Shown: positions 16,626 through 25,007 of the stretch, one piece after another
Layout: every line of letters begins with the position of its first letter
How positions within the stretch are numbered: position 1 is the first letter of the stretch
NCBI GenBank assembly: GCA_947627875.1
Contig: CANQXS010000005.1
Location: 62,001-126,000, forward strand
DNA length: 64,000 bases
DNA from: an uncultured Clostridia bacterium
GTDB lineage: Bacteria; Bacillota; Clostridia; Oscillospirales; Ruminococcaceae
Direction: 5' to 3'
The notes under the pieces: generated by a model
Seen by the model: the letters and a program-made list of their open reading frames with translations, nothing else
What the model was told of the DNA's origin: nothing
Databases searched by the model: none
Translations under genes and position numbers: made by a program

Positions 16626-16662
16626 ATAAATATCCCTCGGCGCACTGCCGAGGGATATTTAT
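16626..16662. terminator. Strong bidirectional terminator
   Basis: A perfect 16-bp stem ATAAATATCCCTCGGC / GCCGAGGGATATTTAT with a 5-base loop lies between the convergent ung and MutS-like genes. Confidence 0.9.
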
Positions 16663-16673
16663 GTATGAGAGCT

Positions 16674-18341
16674 TTACGCTTTATTTGCGGCTGCCTGGCG
16701 GCGCTTGACTTCCTCGAAGCTCACGCCGAACTTTTCATAGATAGTCCTCGCGTAGCCGAATTCCTGAGGAGCCGCGCGCTCTATTCTGTAGAGCCTGCGG
16801 TTGTCGTCCGAGGTGTCTACCGTCGTGATGAGGCTTACGAGCTTTGTGTCGCCCTCGACCTCTTCGTTGAGCCTGTCAAGGCTGCGGGCGAGCTCTAAAA
16901 GGTGGGTGGCGTAAACGCCCCTTACCCCAACGCAGCGGAATATCTTAGTGAGCTCAGTCGCGATGTAAACGCATTCGGTAGGCGTGGTCGACTGTATCGA
17001 CTCGTTGAGCAAAAGCATGCTGTAGCGGGTCGCGGTGTCGACTGTCTCCTTGAACTGCTTGCATTCCTGAGTGAAGCGCGAGGTGTTGAGACCGACCTCT
17101 TCCTCCTTCGGAAAGTGTGTATAGATGAAGTCGACAGGGGAGATCTCGCATTCGGTGCAGGGGACGTAAATTCCCGCCTGAGCGAACACCTGAATAATCC
17201 CGATGGCGCGGGTATAGGTGGTTTTACCGCCGTTGTTCGCGCCGGTGAGGACGAAGAACCGCCCGTCGTCGTCAAAGCGGCAGTCGTTGGTGATTATCTT
17301 TCCCTTTAGGCTGCCCATCGGGTCGGAGCCGACCATCTGAATGTAGAACGACAGGTCGAAAACGCCCTTGGCGTTCATTCTGCGCTCCTCCATAGGCAGA
17401 TATTTCGGGCGGCACATCTCGAGCCCTCTCGCGCGGACGGCTTCTACCAGCCTCTTTGCGCCGATATAGAAGCTCATCTGATTCTCAAAGGTGAGGATAT
17501 CCTCGGTAGATTTCTTGAAGTAGGCGCGGATGGCGGTGTCGAGATGGCTTATATACTCCGAGTTGACCTCTTTGAGCTCTCTGAACAGCGGCGCTTCGAG
17601 GTCGTTGGTGCCGCCGTTTTCGTTGTAGAGCGAGTGGGTCCGCCCTATTGCTCTGTCGCCGTTGTCGAGGTGCTTGAATATCCAGTCGAAGCGGCCTTTT
17701 TTCTTTATCGGATCGGTTGCGACCGAGAGGAGCATCGCCTCGACGGGGCGCATCATATCGTCGAAGTTGATTCCGACGGTAACGCTCTTTACGCCCTTAG
17801 CAAGAAGCCGCAGGCATTCGTCGGTCTCGCGCTTTACCTCGTCGAAATACTCGGAATTATATACCGAGGCGAAGTATTCTGCAAGACCCTTGAGCGCCTC
17901 CGAGTTGAACTTCTGCTTGTTCTTGTCGCAGAATTCGTGGCACTTCGTGATGCACTCGATAAAGGTCTTGAGCGATTCAAGGCGCTGGTTGAGGGCGAAA
18001 AAGCTGTCGGCAAGCCCGAGCTTCTGGACGTTTACATGCTCGTTGATATAGAGCTTGTGGACGTTTTCGTAGAGTACCGCTTCGAGCGCGGGGACGTTCA
18101 AGAAGTCCTCCAAAATATCGAGGCGGTAGTTGAGCGTTTCGGGGTCGGTCGAGAGCTGAGTGAATACGCGCTGAGCGTTCAGAGCGTATTCGGGACATAT
18201 AAGCCTCGAAAGCTGCTCGAGCTCAAGGTTGGTGATGTAGTCCTGCGGGAGCTTTGAAATCGCGGCGCCGCGCTCTAAGTGCTGGCGCTTTTTCTCTTCG
18301 CTCGGATACATAAGGTCTACAAGATGAATTTCGTCGGGCAT
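16674..18341 (-). CDS. MutS-family ATPase without mismatch-recognition domain
   Basis: This 555-residue protein has a helical lever/clamp-like region followed by the MutS ATPase domain. Walker A is TGANNGGKTTYTR (about residues 366-378) and the following NTSRFTQECKQ matches the MutS N-2/N-3 region. The Walker B equivalent reads MLLLNES with Asn446-Glu447 where canonical MutS has Asp-Glu. There is no MutS domain I, so it is not a mismatch sensor like MutS1, and no Smr domain is present, unlike MutS2. Substrate is unknown. AAGGAG precedes the ATG. It is last in the ackA-DUF1294-GNAT operon, 14 bp after the GNAT stop. Confidence 0.85.
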   Translation of the reverse strand: MPDEIHLVDLMYPSEEKKRQHLERGAAISKLPQDYITNLELEQLSRLICPEYALNAQRVFTQLSTDPETLNYRLDILEDFLNVPALEAVLYENVHKLYINEHVNVQKLGLADSFFALNQRLESLKTFIECITKCHEFCDKNKQKFNSEALKGLAEYFASVYNSEYFDEVKRETDECLRLLAKGVKSVTVGINFDDMMRPVEAMLLSVATDPIKKKGRFDWIFKHLDNGDRAIGRTHSLYNENGGTNDLEAPLFRELKEVNSEYISHLDTAIRAYFKKSTEDILTFENQMSFYIGAKRLVEAVRARGLEMCRPKYLPMEERRMNAKGVFDLSFYIQMVGSDPMGSLKGKIITNDCRFDDDGRFFVLTGANNGGKTTYTRAIGIIQVFAQAGIYVPCTECEISPVDFIYTHFPKEEEVGLNTSRFTQECKQFKETVDTATRYSMLLLNESIQSTTPTECVYIATELTKIFRCVGVRGVYATHLLELARSLDRLNEEVEGDTKLVSLITTVDTSDDNRRLYRIERAAPQEFGYARTIYEKFGVSFEEVKRRQAAANKA

Positions 18342-18355
18342 ATAATGTTTCTCCT

Positions 18356-19087
18356 TTATTCGGCAGTTTTTGCCTGTATTTCTGTCCAGACCGGCTTAAA
18401 ACCGGCCCGTAATGCGTTTTTGAACGACGGGGTATTGTTCCAAAGGCAGCTGTAAAACGGCGTCTGTCCGGCCTTGATTATCTTCTGCGCGAGGACCGAA
18501 GTGAGAGCCGAGGCGATACCATTTTTGCGGTATTCCGGCAAAACGTCTATCCCTATCTGAAGCATATTTTCCGCGTCCTGCGAGGCTCCCGCCAGACCTA
18601 TAAGCTTATCTCCGTCGTATGCGCCAACGGCGATTTTGTCGAGCTGCGGCCTTTTTGAACAAAGCGCGTTCGACCATTCGGGAAGATACAGGTTTTTAAA
18701 TTCATCGGGCAGGAGCAGGCGGATATCATAGCGGCAGGGCAGCGGGGCGATGTCATCGCCCGCGGGAAGAAAGCAGATGTTTTCAAAGGTCGGAATAAAG
18801 CCGAGCGAAATCAGATCACCTGCAAATATTATATCCGTGTCCTTAAGCGCGCCCGAAACCGCTTCAAATTTGTCTTCTCTGACCGAAACGGCATTTCCGA
18901 AGCCGTAATTCACCGCAAGAAAATCTGCCTTTTCGGGGTAAAAAGCCTTTGCGCCATTTCGCCGCGACGACAAAGTGAACGTGTTTTCGGGGCGGAGAAG
19001 GTCCTCGGGGCTGCAGCCGACGTCCCGCGCGGACTGCATCAGAGCTTCTTGCAGAAATCTGTTCGCAATTAAAGTGCTCTCGGGCAT
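18356..19087 (-). CDS. GNAT family N-acetyltransferase
   Basis: This 243-residue protein has a C-terminal GNAT domain. The strand GLAGASQ leads to MLQIGIDVLPEYRKNGIASALTSVL (about 175-200), the acetyl-CoA site, and the late motif NTPSFKNALRAGFKPVW. The N-terminal half is unrelated to short GNATs and probably gives substrate specificity, which is unknown. AAGGAG lies before the ATG. It sits in the middle of the ackA operon, 31 bp after DUF1294. Confidence 0.8.
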   Translation of the reverse strand: MPESTLIANRFLQEALMQSARDVGCSPEDLLRPENTFTLSSRRNGAKAFYPEKADFLAVNYGFGNAVSVREDKFEAVSGALKDTDIIFAGDLISLGFIPTFENICFLPAGDDIAPLPCRYDIRLLLPDEFKNLYLPEWSNALCSKRPQLDKIAVGAYDGDKLIGLAGASQDAENMLQIGIDVLPEYRKNGIASALTSVLAQKIIKAGQTPFYSCLWNNTPSFKNALRAGFKPVWTEIQAKTAE

Positions 19088-19118
19088 ACGGGTTTTCTCC
19101 TTGGTGGGTATTTTCAGG

Positions 19119-19403
19119 TCACGCTGCGCGCAGCTTTACGGCTAAAAATATTGCCGCTGCGATATGAATAGCGAGCGCCGCATAGTTTACCGCCCAAAAA
19201 TAGCGGTGCTTCGTTTTATGGCGGAAAAGCTTCATTCCCAGAAGCCCGCCAAAGGCTCCGCCTAAAATTCCCAAGCTTAGAAGGGTCTTTTCGCTTATCC
19301 GCCAGGCGCCCTTTTTCGCCCTGAGCTTGTCGATGCCGTAGGCGAAAAAGGTTATTGCGGAAATGATTGCGAAATATGCAAGCGCCGCTTGAAAAGGCTT
19401 CAT
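19119..19403 (-). CDS. DUF1294 membrane protein
   Basis: This 94-residue protein has three hydrophobic segments and the DUF1294 pattern YGIDKLRAKKGAWRISEKTLL followed by GGAFGGLLGMKLFRHKT. Function is unknown. Its ATG overlaps the ackA stop by one base (TAATG), so it is translationally coupled to acetate kinase. Confidence 0.87.
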   Translation of the reverse strand: MKPFQAALAYFAIISAITFFAYGIDKLRAKKGAWRISEKTLLSLGILGGAFGGLLGMKLFRHKTKHRYFWAVNYAALAIHIAAAIFLAVKLRAA

Positions 19404-20614
19404 TACCTGTTTTCGGCGATTACGGCGAGGGTGTCGCGCGCTATCAAAAGCTCCTCGTTTGTCGGGACGACCCAGACCTCTACCTTCGAGTCGGGAGTGG
19501 AGATCTTGGTGAGCTTGCCGCGGATCGTCTTGTTATAAGCCTTGTCGATCTTTATTCCGAAGTATTCCATATCTACGCAGACCGCCTCGCGGACCTCCCA
19601 GGAGTTTTCTCCGATGCCGCCGGTAAAGAGGACCGCGTCGAGACCGTTCATAGCCGCGGCATAAGCGCCGATGTACTTCTTTATCTGATACTGGAGCATA
19701 TCCGAGGTAATGATCGCCCTTTCGTTGCCCTCGAGGCAGGCGTTCTGAATGTCGCGGTTGTCAGAGCTTACGCCCGAGAGACCGAGGAAGCCGGATTTCT
19801 TGTTCATATATTCGCTCATCTCGTGGGGGTCAAAGCCGTGCTTCTGCATAACGAAGGTCACGGCTGAGGGGTCGACCGCGCCGCAGCGGGTGCCCATAAG
19901 GATGCCGTCGAGAGGTGTGAAGCCCATAGAGGTGTCGACCGACTTTCCGCCGTCGACAGCGGTTATCGAGGAGCCGTTTCCGAGGTGGCAGGAGACTATC
20001 TTGAGGTCCTTGATGTCGCGCCCCATAGCCTCTGCGAGAGCGGCTGAGACGAAGCGGTGAGAGGTGCCGTGGAAGCCGTATTTGCGGACGTGATATTTTT
20101 TGTAGTCGTCGTAAGGCAGACCGAAGAGGTAAGCCTTCGGGGGCATAGTCTGGTGGAACGCGGTGTCGAACACGACTACCTGCGGGGTCTCCTTGGGGAG
20201 GACCTTCGAGCAGGCCCTGAGCGCGAGGGCGTGGGGGTGGTTGTGAACGGGCGCGAGCTCCGAAAGACCGTCTATCTGCTCGATAACCTCTTCGGTAACG
20301 AGGCAGGCGCGGTCGAATATCTCTGCGCCCTGAACTATTCTGTGACCTACCGCCGAGATCTCGCTCATAGAGTCGATCACCTTGCCTTCGCCCGAGGTCA
20401 GAAGCTCGACGAGCTTTTCAAAAGCCTCGGTATGGGTCGGGAAGGGGCAGTCCTCCTCGTGGGCGTAGCCCTTAGAGGGGATTTTGTAGGAGACGTGACC
20501 GTCGATGCCGATTCTGTCGCAGTTGCCCTTGGCGATGACCGACTCGTCCTCCATATTGAGAAGCTGGTATTTTAAAGACGAGCTTCCCGCGTTTACTACC
20601 AAAACAAGATTCAT
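19403..20614 (-). CDS. ackA: Acetate kinase
   Basis: This 403-residue enzyme makes ATP and acetate from acetyl phosphate, the usual energy step in fermenting Clostridia. It begins MNLVLVVNAGSSSLKYQLL, the family signature, and has YGFHGTSH and GGIGENS further on. The ATG at 20614 has AGGAAG upstream; a longer frame to 20695 crosses the promoter. No pta gene is adjacent. It leads an operon that continues with DUF1294, GNAT and a MutS-like ATPase. Confidence 0.97.
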   Translation of the reverse strand: MNLVLVVNAGSSSLKYQLLNMEDESVIAKGNCDRIGIDGHVSYKIPSKGYAHEEDCPFPTHTEAFEKLVELLTSGEGKVIDSMSEISAVGHRIVQGAEIFDRACLVTEEVIEQIDGLSELAPVHNHPHALALRACSKVLPKETPQVVVFDTAFHQTMPPKAYLFGLPYDDYKKYHVRKYGFHGTSHRFVSAALAEAMGRDIKDLKIVSCHLGNGSSITAVDGGKSVDTSMGFTPLDGILMGTRCGAVDPSAVTFVMQKHGFDPHEMSEYMNKKSGFLGLSGVSSDNRDIQNACLEGNERAIITSDMLQYQIKKYIGAYAAAMNGLDAVLFTGGIGENSWEVREAVCVDMEYFGIKIDKAYNKTIRGKLTKISTPDSKVEVWVVPTNEELLIARDTLAVIAENR

Positions 20615-20651
20615 AGTGTAACTTCCTTTCAAAGAAAAATCATACAAAAAC

Positions 20652-20680
20652 ATTATATACCATTTCCGAGGAAAAAGCAA
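20652..20680 (-). promoter_or_regulatory. Promoter of ackA operon
   Basis: On the minus strand TTGCTT and TATAAT are separated by 17 bp. Confidence 0.75.
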
Positions 20681-20762
20681 GAGGAGAAGGCGCATAAGAT
20701 GGCGGCAATTATATTATTTTATTTGCTCCCGTTCTCGAAATGTTATTCGAGGAGCCCAAATA

Positions 20763-20858
20763 CCCCTCCCCTCGAGGGGAGGGGTCGTGTCGTTCACCGA
20801 ACGGTGAACGACCGGGTGACGGGGTGAAGCCCCTGCCCCCTCCTTGAGGGGGTAGGGG
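20763..20858. repeat. Three adjacent GC hairpins
   Basis: A perfect 22-bp palindrome CCCCTCCCC/TCGA-centred (20763-20784), a perfect stem GTCGTTCACCG / CGGTGAACGAC (20789-20812), and CCCCTGCCCCCTC / GAGGGGGTAGGGG (20830-20858) lie in a 555-bp gap with no gene. They look like a REP/MITE-type dispersed repeat. None has the T-run of a terminator. Confidence 0.65.
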
Positions 20859-20908
20859 TTTGGGGCGGGGAAGAAAAAGAGTATTTTGTCATCTAACAGA
20901 GTTTTTTA

Positions 20909-21088
20909 TTTGCCTCACTCGCCGTTCGGCAAATGGGGAACCCCCGGCGAGGGTTCCCCAGACGGAAACAGTCCACAGGACTGTTTCCGTCTCCCTTCCT
21001 GCGCTTTGTTTATATAAGATTCCGCGCTCCGCGGAGCGCGACCAAGGGCGCTGCCCTTGGAACCTGCCACCCTTTTGAAAAAGGGTGG
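20909..21088 (-). repeat. Composite hairpin repeat, copy A
   Basis: A chain of hairpins: TTTGCC/GGCAAA, GGGGAACCC/GGGTTCCCC, GACGGAAACAGTCC/GGACTGTTTCCGTC, the palindrome at 21023-21040, CCAAGGGC/GCCCTTGG and CCACCCTTTT/AAAAGGGTGG. Its reverse complement aligns with 44056-44168, including the spacers, so it is a dispersed element in opposite orientation. No coding potential is seen. Confidence 0.7.
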
Positions 21089-21168
21089 ACCTAAAACTTT
21101 TAGTCTTATGATTGATTTCCGCATCGATAATACAAAAGGCAGCGGTCTTTGCAACTGCTGCCCAAAGT

Positions 21169-21393
21169 TTATTTCCCGCTCTCCGAAAAGATCCCGTCTA
21201 TGCTCGTCCCGAACAGCTCCGCGATCTCGGGGAGCTTCGTCGGCTCCGGCATCGACAGCCCGTTCTCCCATTTCGAGACCGCCTGCGCCGTTACCCCGAG
21301 CGCCTCTGCGAGCCCCGCCTGACTCAGCCCCATTTCAAGCCTCCGCGCCTTTATGTTCTCCCCGACGCGCCCTGCAACGCCGCTCTTTTTCAT
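21169..21393 (-). CDS. Small XRE-family regulator
   Basis: This 74-residue protein is essentially one cro/CI-type HTH (about 12-65; LSQAGLAEALGVTAQAVSKWENG). The ATG at 21393 is chosen because GGGAGG lies 7 bp upstream; the TTG 6 bp before it is too close to that site. It is divergent from another small XRE gene, and a full-consensus promoter faces it. Such pairs often cross-regulate, but no partner enzyme or toxin gene is seen. Confidence 0.82.
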   Translation of the reverse strand: MKKSGVAGRVGENIKARRLEMGLSQAGLAEALGVTAQAVSKWENGLSMPEPTKLPEIAELFGTSIDGIFSESGK

Positions 21394-21419
21394 TTTCAAA
21401 CCTCCCGCGTTTTTGCACC

Positions 21420-21448
21420 ATTATACCGCTTTTATGCCAAAATGTCAA
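21420..21448 (-). promoter_or_regulatory. Promoter of small XRE gene
   Basis: On the minus strand TTGACA and TATAAT are separated by exactly 17 bp. Confidence 0.85.
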
Positions 21449-21459
21449 GCATAAACGTC

Positions 21460-21511
21460 GATATTGATATTAAAAAATCAATGCGGATATTGAAAATGAT
21501 TTTCGGATATT
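21460..21511. promoter_or_regulatory. Possible operator, phased GATATT repeats
   Basis: GATATT occurs at 21460, 21466, 21486 and 21506, the last three exactly 20 bp apart. Between the last two lies the inverted repeat GAAAAT-g-ATTTTC. The array fills the gap between two divergent HTH genes. Confidence 0.5.
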
Positions 21512-21551
21512 ATAAAGTAATATAAAGAGCCATTGCGGGGGAGGAGATTCT

Positions 21552-21842
21552 ATGGTTTACGATACGATAAAGCTGCTCAGGGAGCGCGCGGATATGTCGC
21601 AGGCTGAGCTTGCGCGCAGGCTTGATATATCGCGCTCAAGCGTGAACGCCTGGGAAATGGGGATTTCGGTGCCGTCGACTCAATACGTCGTCGAGCTCGC
21701 GCAGATATTCAACGTCCCTACCGATACCATTCTCGGCGTAAGCTCGTCGGACCTGCTCGATATTTCCGACCTGACGCCGGAGCAGCAAAAGATAGTTTCG
21801 CTTCTCGTCCGCCATTTTCAAAGCGAAAACGGCAAAAAATAG
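21552..21842 (+). CDS. Small XRE-family regulator
   Basis: This 96-residue protein has an HTH (about 5-60; MSQAELARRLDISRSSVNAWEMG) and a short C-terminal tail with DLTPEQQKIVSLLVRHF, a pattern common to Clostridial HTH proteins. A GGGGAGGAG site precedes the ATG. It is divergent from the 74-residue XRE gene and ends at a terminator shared with the convergent thioesterase gene. Confidence 0.85.
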   Translation: MVYDTIKLLRERADMSQAELARRLDISRSSVNAWEMGISVPSTQYVVELAQIFNVPTDTILGVSSSDLLDISDLTPEQQKIVSLLVRHFQSENGKK

Positions 21843-21844
21843 CC

Positions 21845-21873
21845 AAAAAAAGCACAGTTTCCCGTGCTTTTTC
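21845..21873. terminator. Bidirectional terminator
   Basis: The stem AAAAAGCAC / GTGCTTTTT with a 7-base loop lies between convergent genes. Confidence 0.8.
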
Positions 21874-21879
21874 TTATGC

Positions 21880-22599
21880 TCACTTATAAAGCTTTATCAG
21901 CGCCATCGTTTCGCCGAGGTCGCGGGATTTTATCGCTATGTTATAGCTGTCGTCGGTCTCGCCGTAAAGGCATTTCACCGTTTCTCCGCGCGGTATCGCC
22001 TTGCGGTAGGTTATTTCAAACCTGTCCGCCTCGCCCTTGGCGTAAGCCTCGTCGGGGAGAATCTCTGCGGCGATGTCGAGGTATTTCACGTTGTTGACGT
22101 GTCCGTTCGGGTCAACGAGCATCCGCCCCGCGGTAATTTCGCGCTCGATGCTGTATTCGCCGATGTCGCGGAGCTTTGTGAGCCAGGCTTCGTCGAAGTT
22201 ATGGCGCTCGGGCTCGCTCTCGTATTTTGCGAACGCCTCGGGAGTCATTCTCTCCAACTTCCCGAGGGCGGTGTTCATTCTCGCCCAGTTTGAAAGCGCT
22301 ATCGCCAGAAGGCTGCCGTCGGCGCTTCTGAGCTCGAACTCGCGCGAAGCCGAAACGCCCTTGAGCTCGCGGCTCCAGGTGTTCACGGTTACAAAGTCGT
22401 TGTATTCCGGACGCTTTAAGACCTTTACGCTGTAGGCGGTCAGAAACCATCTCCCGAAGGAGTCGCGGAAGCCGTCGCCGACTGCCTCGCCCTGAAGGCA
22501 GCAGTCGTCCTCAAACAGCCGAAGCATAGCGGCGTTGGTGATTTTCAGGTCGGGTCCGACGTCGGAAAACCCGACATAGAATTTTTCAGAGTAAACCAA
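21880..22599 (-). CDS. Acyl-ACP thioesterase
   Basis: This 239-residue protein matches bacterial FatA-type acyl-ACP thioesterases with two hotdog domains. The segment GHVNNVKYLDIAAE (about residue 165) contains the catalytic Asn/His-type motif of the family, and the first hotdog starts with the usual NAAMLRLFEDD. It would release free fatty acids from the synthesis pathway. The start is a TTG at 22599 preceded by GGGGGAT. It follows asnA by 19 bp and is likely cotranscribed with it. Confidence 0.85.
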   Translation of the reverse strand: MVYSEKFYVGFSDVGPDLKITNAAMLRLFEDDCCLQGEAVGDGFRDSFGRWFLTAYSVKVLKRPEYNDFVTVNTWSRELKGVSASREFELRSADGSLLAIALSNWARMNTALGKLERMTPEAFAKYESEPERHNFDEAWLTKLRDIGEYSIEREITAGRMLVDPNGHVNNVKYLDIAAEILPDEAYAKGEADRFEITYRKAIPRGETVKCLYGETDDSYNIAIKSRDLGETMALIKLYK

Positions 22600-22618
22600 G
22601 AATATCCCCCGATTTCGT

Positions 22619-23626
22619 TTAAAGCAGCGGTATGCCCGCTTTTTCGCAGCCCTCGCGGGTCTCCTTATCCCAGACCGAGACCTGCACCTCGCCTATATGA
22701 GCCTTCCCGAGCAGCAGCATGCAAAGCCTCGACTGCCCTATGCCTCCGCCTATCGTCAGCGGAAGCTCGCCCGCAAGCAGTTTTTTATGGAATTCCAGCC
22801 CCGAGCGCCATTCGCACTCGGCTTTTTTTAGCTGCGAGCGCAGCGACTCGGCATTTACCCTTATTCCCATCGAGCTGAGCTCAAAGGCGCACCCGAGCGT
22901 GTCGTTCCACATCAGCAGATCGCCGTTGAGCGACCAGTCGTCATAGTCGGGGGCGCGTCCGTCGTGCTTTTCGCCCGATTTCAGCTTGTCGCCGATGCCG
23001 ATAATAAACGCGGTCCTGTGTTCGTTGAGCCAGGCATTTTCGCGCTCCTTCGGCGAAAGGTCGGGATAAAGGTCTTCGAGCTCCTGTGCGGTAATAAAGC
23101 TCACCTCGCGTTCGAGCCGGCAGGGGATATTCGGGTAAATTCTCGTCACCACTTCGGAGGTGTCGCATACGGCGTCGGCGATTTTTTGGACGACGTTCTT
23201 AAGAAATTCGAGATTTCTCTCCTCGGGTGTGATTATCCGCTCCCAGTCCCATTGGTCGACATATATCGAATGGAGGTTGTCGAGCTCCTCGTCGCGGCGG
23301 ATAGCGTTCATATCGGTATAAATACCTTCGCCGGGGTGGAAGCCGTATTCCTTGAGCGCCATTCTCTTCCACTTCGCGAGGGAATGAACTACCTCGGCTC
23401 TCGCGCCGGTCTCCTTTACGTCGAATACGACCGGTCGCTCTATTCCGTTGAGGTCGTCGTTTAAGCCCCTTCCGCCGTCAACAAAGAGGGGAGCCGAGGC
23501 TCTTTTAAGGTTGAGGGCGCGGCAAAGCCCGATCTCGAATGTGTGTTTTATCAGACCGATGGCGGTCTGGGTCTCATAAGGTCCGAGCCTGGGGGAATAC
23601 CCCTCTGGGACGATTAGCTTGCTCAT
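22619..23626 (-). CDS. asnA: Aspartate-ammonia ligase
   Basis: This 335-residue enzyme makes asparagine from aspartate, ammonia and ATP. It has the class-II synthetase-like fold and typical AsnA stretches, including VDQWDWE and the C-terminal GGGIGQSRLCMLLLGK (motif 3-like). Length is normal. A full-consensus promoter lies upstream with no riboswitch visible. It leads the acyl-ACP thioesterase gene. Confidence 0.96.
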   Translation of the reverse strand: MSKLIVPEGYSPRLGPYETQTAIGLIKHTFEIGLCRALNLKRASAPLFVDGGRGLNDDLNGIERPVVFDVKETGARAEVVHSLAKWKRMALKEYGFHPGEGIYTDMNAIRRDEELDNLHSIYVDQWDWERIITPEERNLEFLKNVVQKIADAVCDTSEVVTRIYPNIPCRLEREVSFITAQELEDLYPDLSPKERENAWLNEHRTAFIIGIGDKLKSGEKHDGRAPDYDDWSLNGDLLMWNDTLGCAFELSSMGIRVNAESLRSQLKKAECEWRSGLEFHKKLLAGELPLTIGGGIGQSRLCMLLLGKAHIGEVQVSVWDKETREGCEKAGIPLL

Positions 23627-23672
23627 AATGTCACTCTCCGTTTATTATTGCTTTAATGCAGTAGATTTTTAT

Positions 23673-23701
23673 ATTATACCCCCGCCGCACGAAAATGTCA
23701 A
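23673..23701 (-). promoter_or_regulatory. Promoter of asnA
   Basis: On the minus strand TTGACA and TATAAT are separated by exactly 17 bp. Confidence 0.85.
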
Positions 23702-23757
23702 GAAGAAAGGGGAGCGAATGTCCGAGGCGGCTGTGCCCCTTGAAGCTTCGCCGCACT

Positions 23758-24006
23758 TTACCTCCCGAACAGCCCTTTTTTCCGGTGTTCCTCGCTCGTC
23801 ACCGACAGCACTCTGTAGCCTGCCGCTTCAACGGCTTCGCGCAGCTCCGCCTCGCCGACGGGTTTCTCGGACAGTATCACCGTCTCGCCCTTGGAGTGAG
23901 AAGAAGTTACCTTTTTTACCCTGAATTTTCCGCGAATCGCGTCGTTTATATGCGCTTCGCACATACCGCACATCATGCCGTCGATTTTTACAGTTGTTTT
24001 ATTCAT
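23758..24006 (-). CDS. HMA-domain metal-binding protein (CopZ-like)
   Basis: This 82-residue protein has the heavy-metal-associated fold with GMMCGMCEAHI carrying the C-x2-C metal site at residues 13-16, plus a short basic tail. Free-standing HMA proteins are usually copper chaperones. A GGAGG precedes the ATG. It lies 36 bp after a hydrolase gene, likely in its operon, and about 1.4 kb from a P-type ATPase on the other strand, which may be a partner (inference). Confidence 0.85.
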   Translation of the reverse strand: MNKTTVKIDGMMCGMCEAHINDAIRGKFRVKKVTSSHSKGETVILSEKPVGEAELREAVEAAGYRVLSVTSEEHRKKGLFGR

Positions 24007-24042
24007 TGTTCCTCCGTCCTTTCGTTTTTGGTTTCAAGAGAA

Positions 24043-24978
24043 TTATCTCTGCGGCAATTCATCCTGCCAAACCTCTTTCCAGAACGCCAGCGTTTTTTCA
24101 AAGGCGTCAGAGTCGCTTTTTCGGCACTCGTCGGGGTGCTCGCGCTCGACGCGAAACATCTTCTTTGAGCGCGACGTTATCGGCACGAGCATATGGCTTG
24201 CGAATTTGTAGCGGACGCATTCGCAGGGGTGGGCGAAGCCCTTCTCTTTCAGACGCGCCTCGATTTTATCCGCAGAAATCTCCGAGCACCACATAGCGTC
24301 GTGCTCGGGCAGGAGCATCAGCAGCGGTCCTCCGAGATTTTCGACCTTTATTTGCGCCTCCTCCGGCGCGTTTTGCACCGCGTCCTCATAGCAGGAGCGC
24401 AGGCAGACGCTCCGTTCCCGCAGGCTGTCGCGGAGAATAGCGAACTTGGAAGCTTTCAGTCTTGCCCAAGGGAGTTCTTCCCCACGCCAGCTGAAGGCAG
24501 AGCACTCCAGCTGTTGGACGCCTTTTTTCTTCACAAACCCCTGCCCGCAGATGTTCGTCGGACAAACTGCCGTCACGCAGGAGATCAGCTCCGGCATCAG
24601 GCTGCCGGCAATCAGCGCCAGCTCCGCGCCCATCGAGATCCCCCAAAGACCGATTTTTTCAAAGCCTTGACCGCGAAGCCGCAGCGCCGCCTTTTCCACC
24701 GATTCCGCCGGGACCTTTTCAAATGCGTACGGCAGACCGGGCTCGTTCCAATACGCCAGCGCAAGGATCGTCATTCCCCGAGCGACATACTGCTCGGCTA
24801 AAAGCCTTGTGAGCGGGTAGATGCCGTCGCTTCCGCCGAACATTATGACAGCTTTTCCGGGATATTCATCGACCTCAGGGCGATACAGCGCGCCGGTAAA
24901 GCCGTCGGACCCGAGCGCAAACTCCCGCTCGGGAACAAGTGTGAGCCGAGAAAGCGCCGTTTTATAGCTGCTTTTCAT
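24043..24978 (-). CDS. Alpha/beta hydrolase, BAAT C-terminal-like
   Basis: This 311-residue protein has the fold of acyl-CoA thioesterase/BAAT C-terminal hydrolases. The nucleophile elbow is GISMGAE (Ser near residue 115), with a later D in EHDAMW and H in FASHML as the likely triad. Substrate is unknown; esters or thioesters are possible. The ATG at 24978 has AAGGAGG 8 bp upstream; the in-frame ATG at 24996 lies before that site. It precedes the HMA gene. Confidence 0.85.
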   Translation of the reverse strand: MKSSYKTALSRLTLVPEREFALGSDGFTGALYRPEVDEYPGKAVIMFGGSDGIYPLTRLLAEQYVARGMTILALAYWNEPGLPYAFEKVPAESVEKAALRLRGQGFEKIGLWGISMGAELALIAGSLMPELISCVTAVCPTNICGQGFVKKKGVQQLECSAFSWRGEELPWARLKASKFAILRDSLRERSVCLRSCYEDAVQNAPEEAQIKVENLGGPLLMLLPEHDAMWCSEISADKIEARLKEKGFAHPCECVRYKFASHMLVPITSRSKKMFRVEREHPDECRKSDSDAFEKTLAFWKEVWQDELPQR

Positions 24979-25007
24979 AGTCTTTTCCTCCTTCATATAA
25001 ATAGCTT

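Noticed and set aside
20763-21088. CRISPR array
   Set aside because: The stems differ from one another, there is no regular repeat-spacer period and no cas gene.
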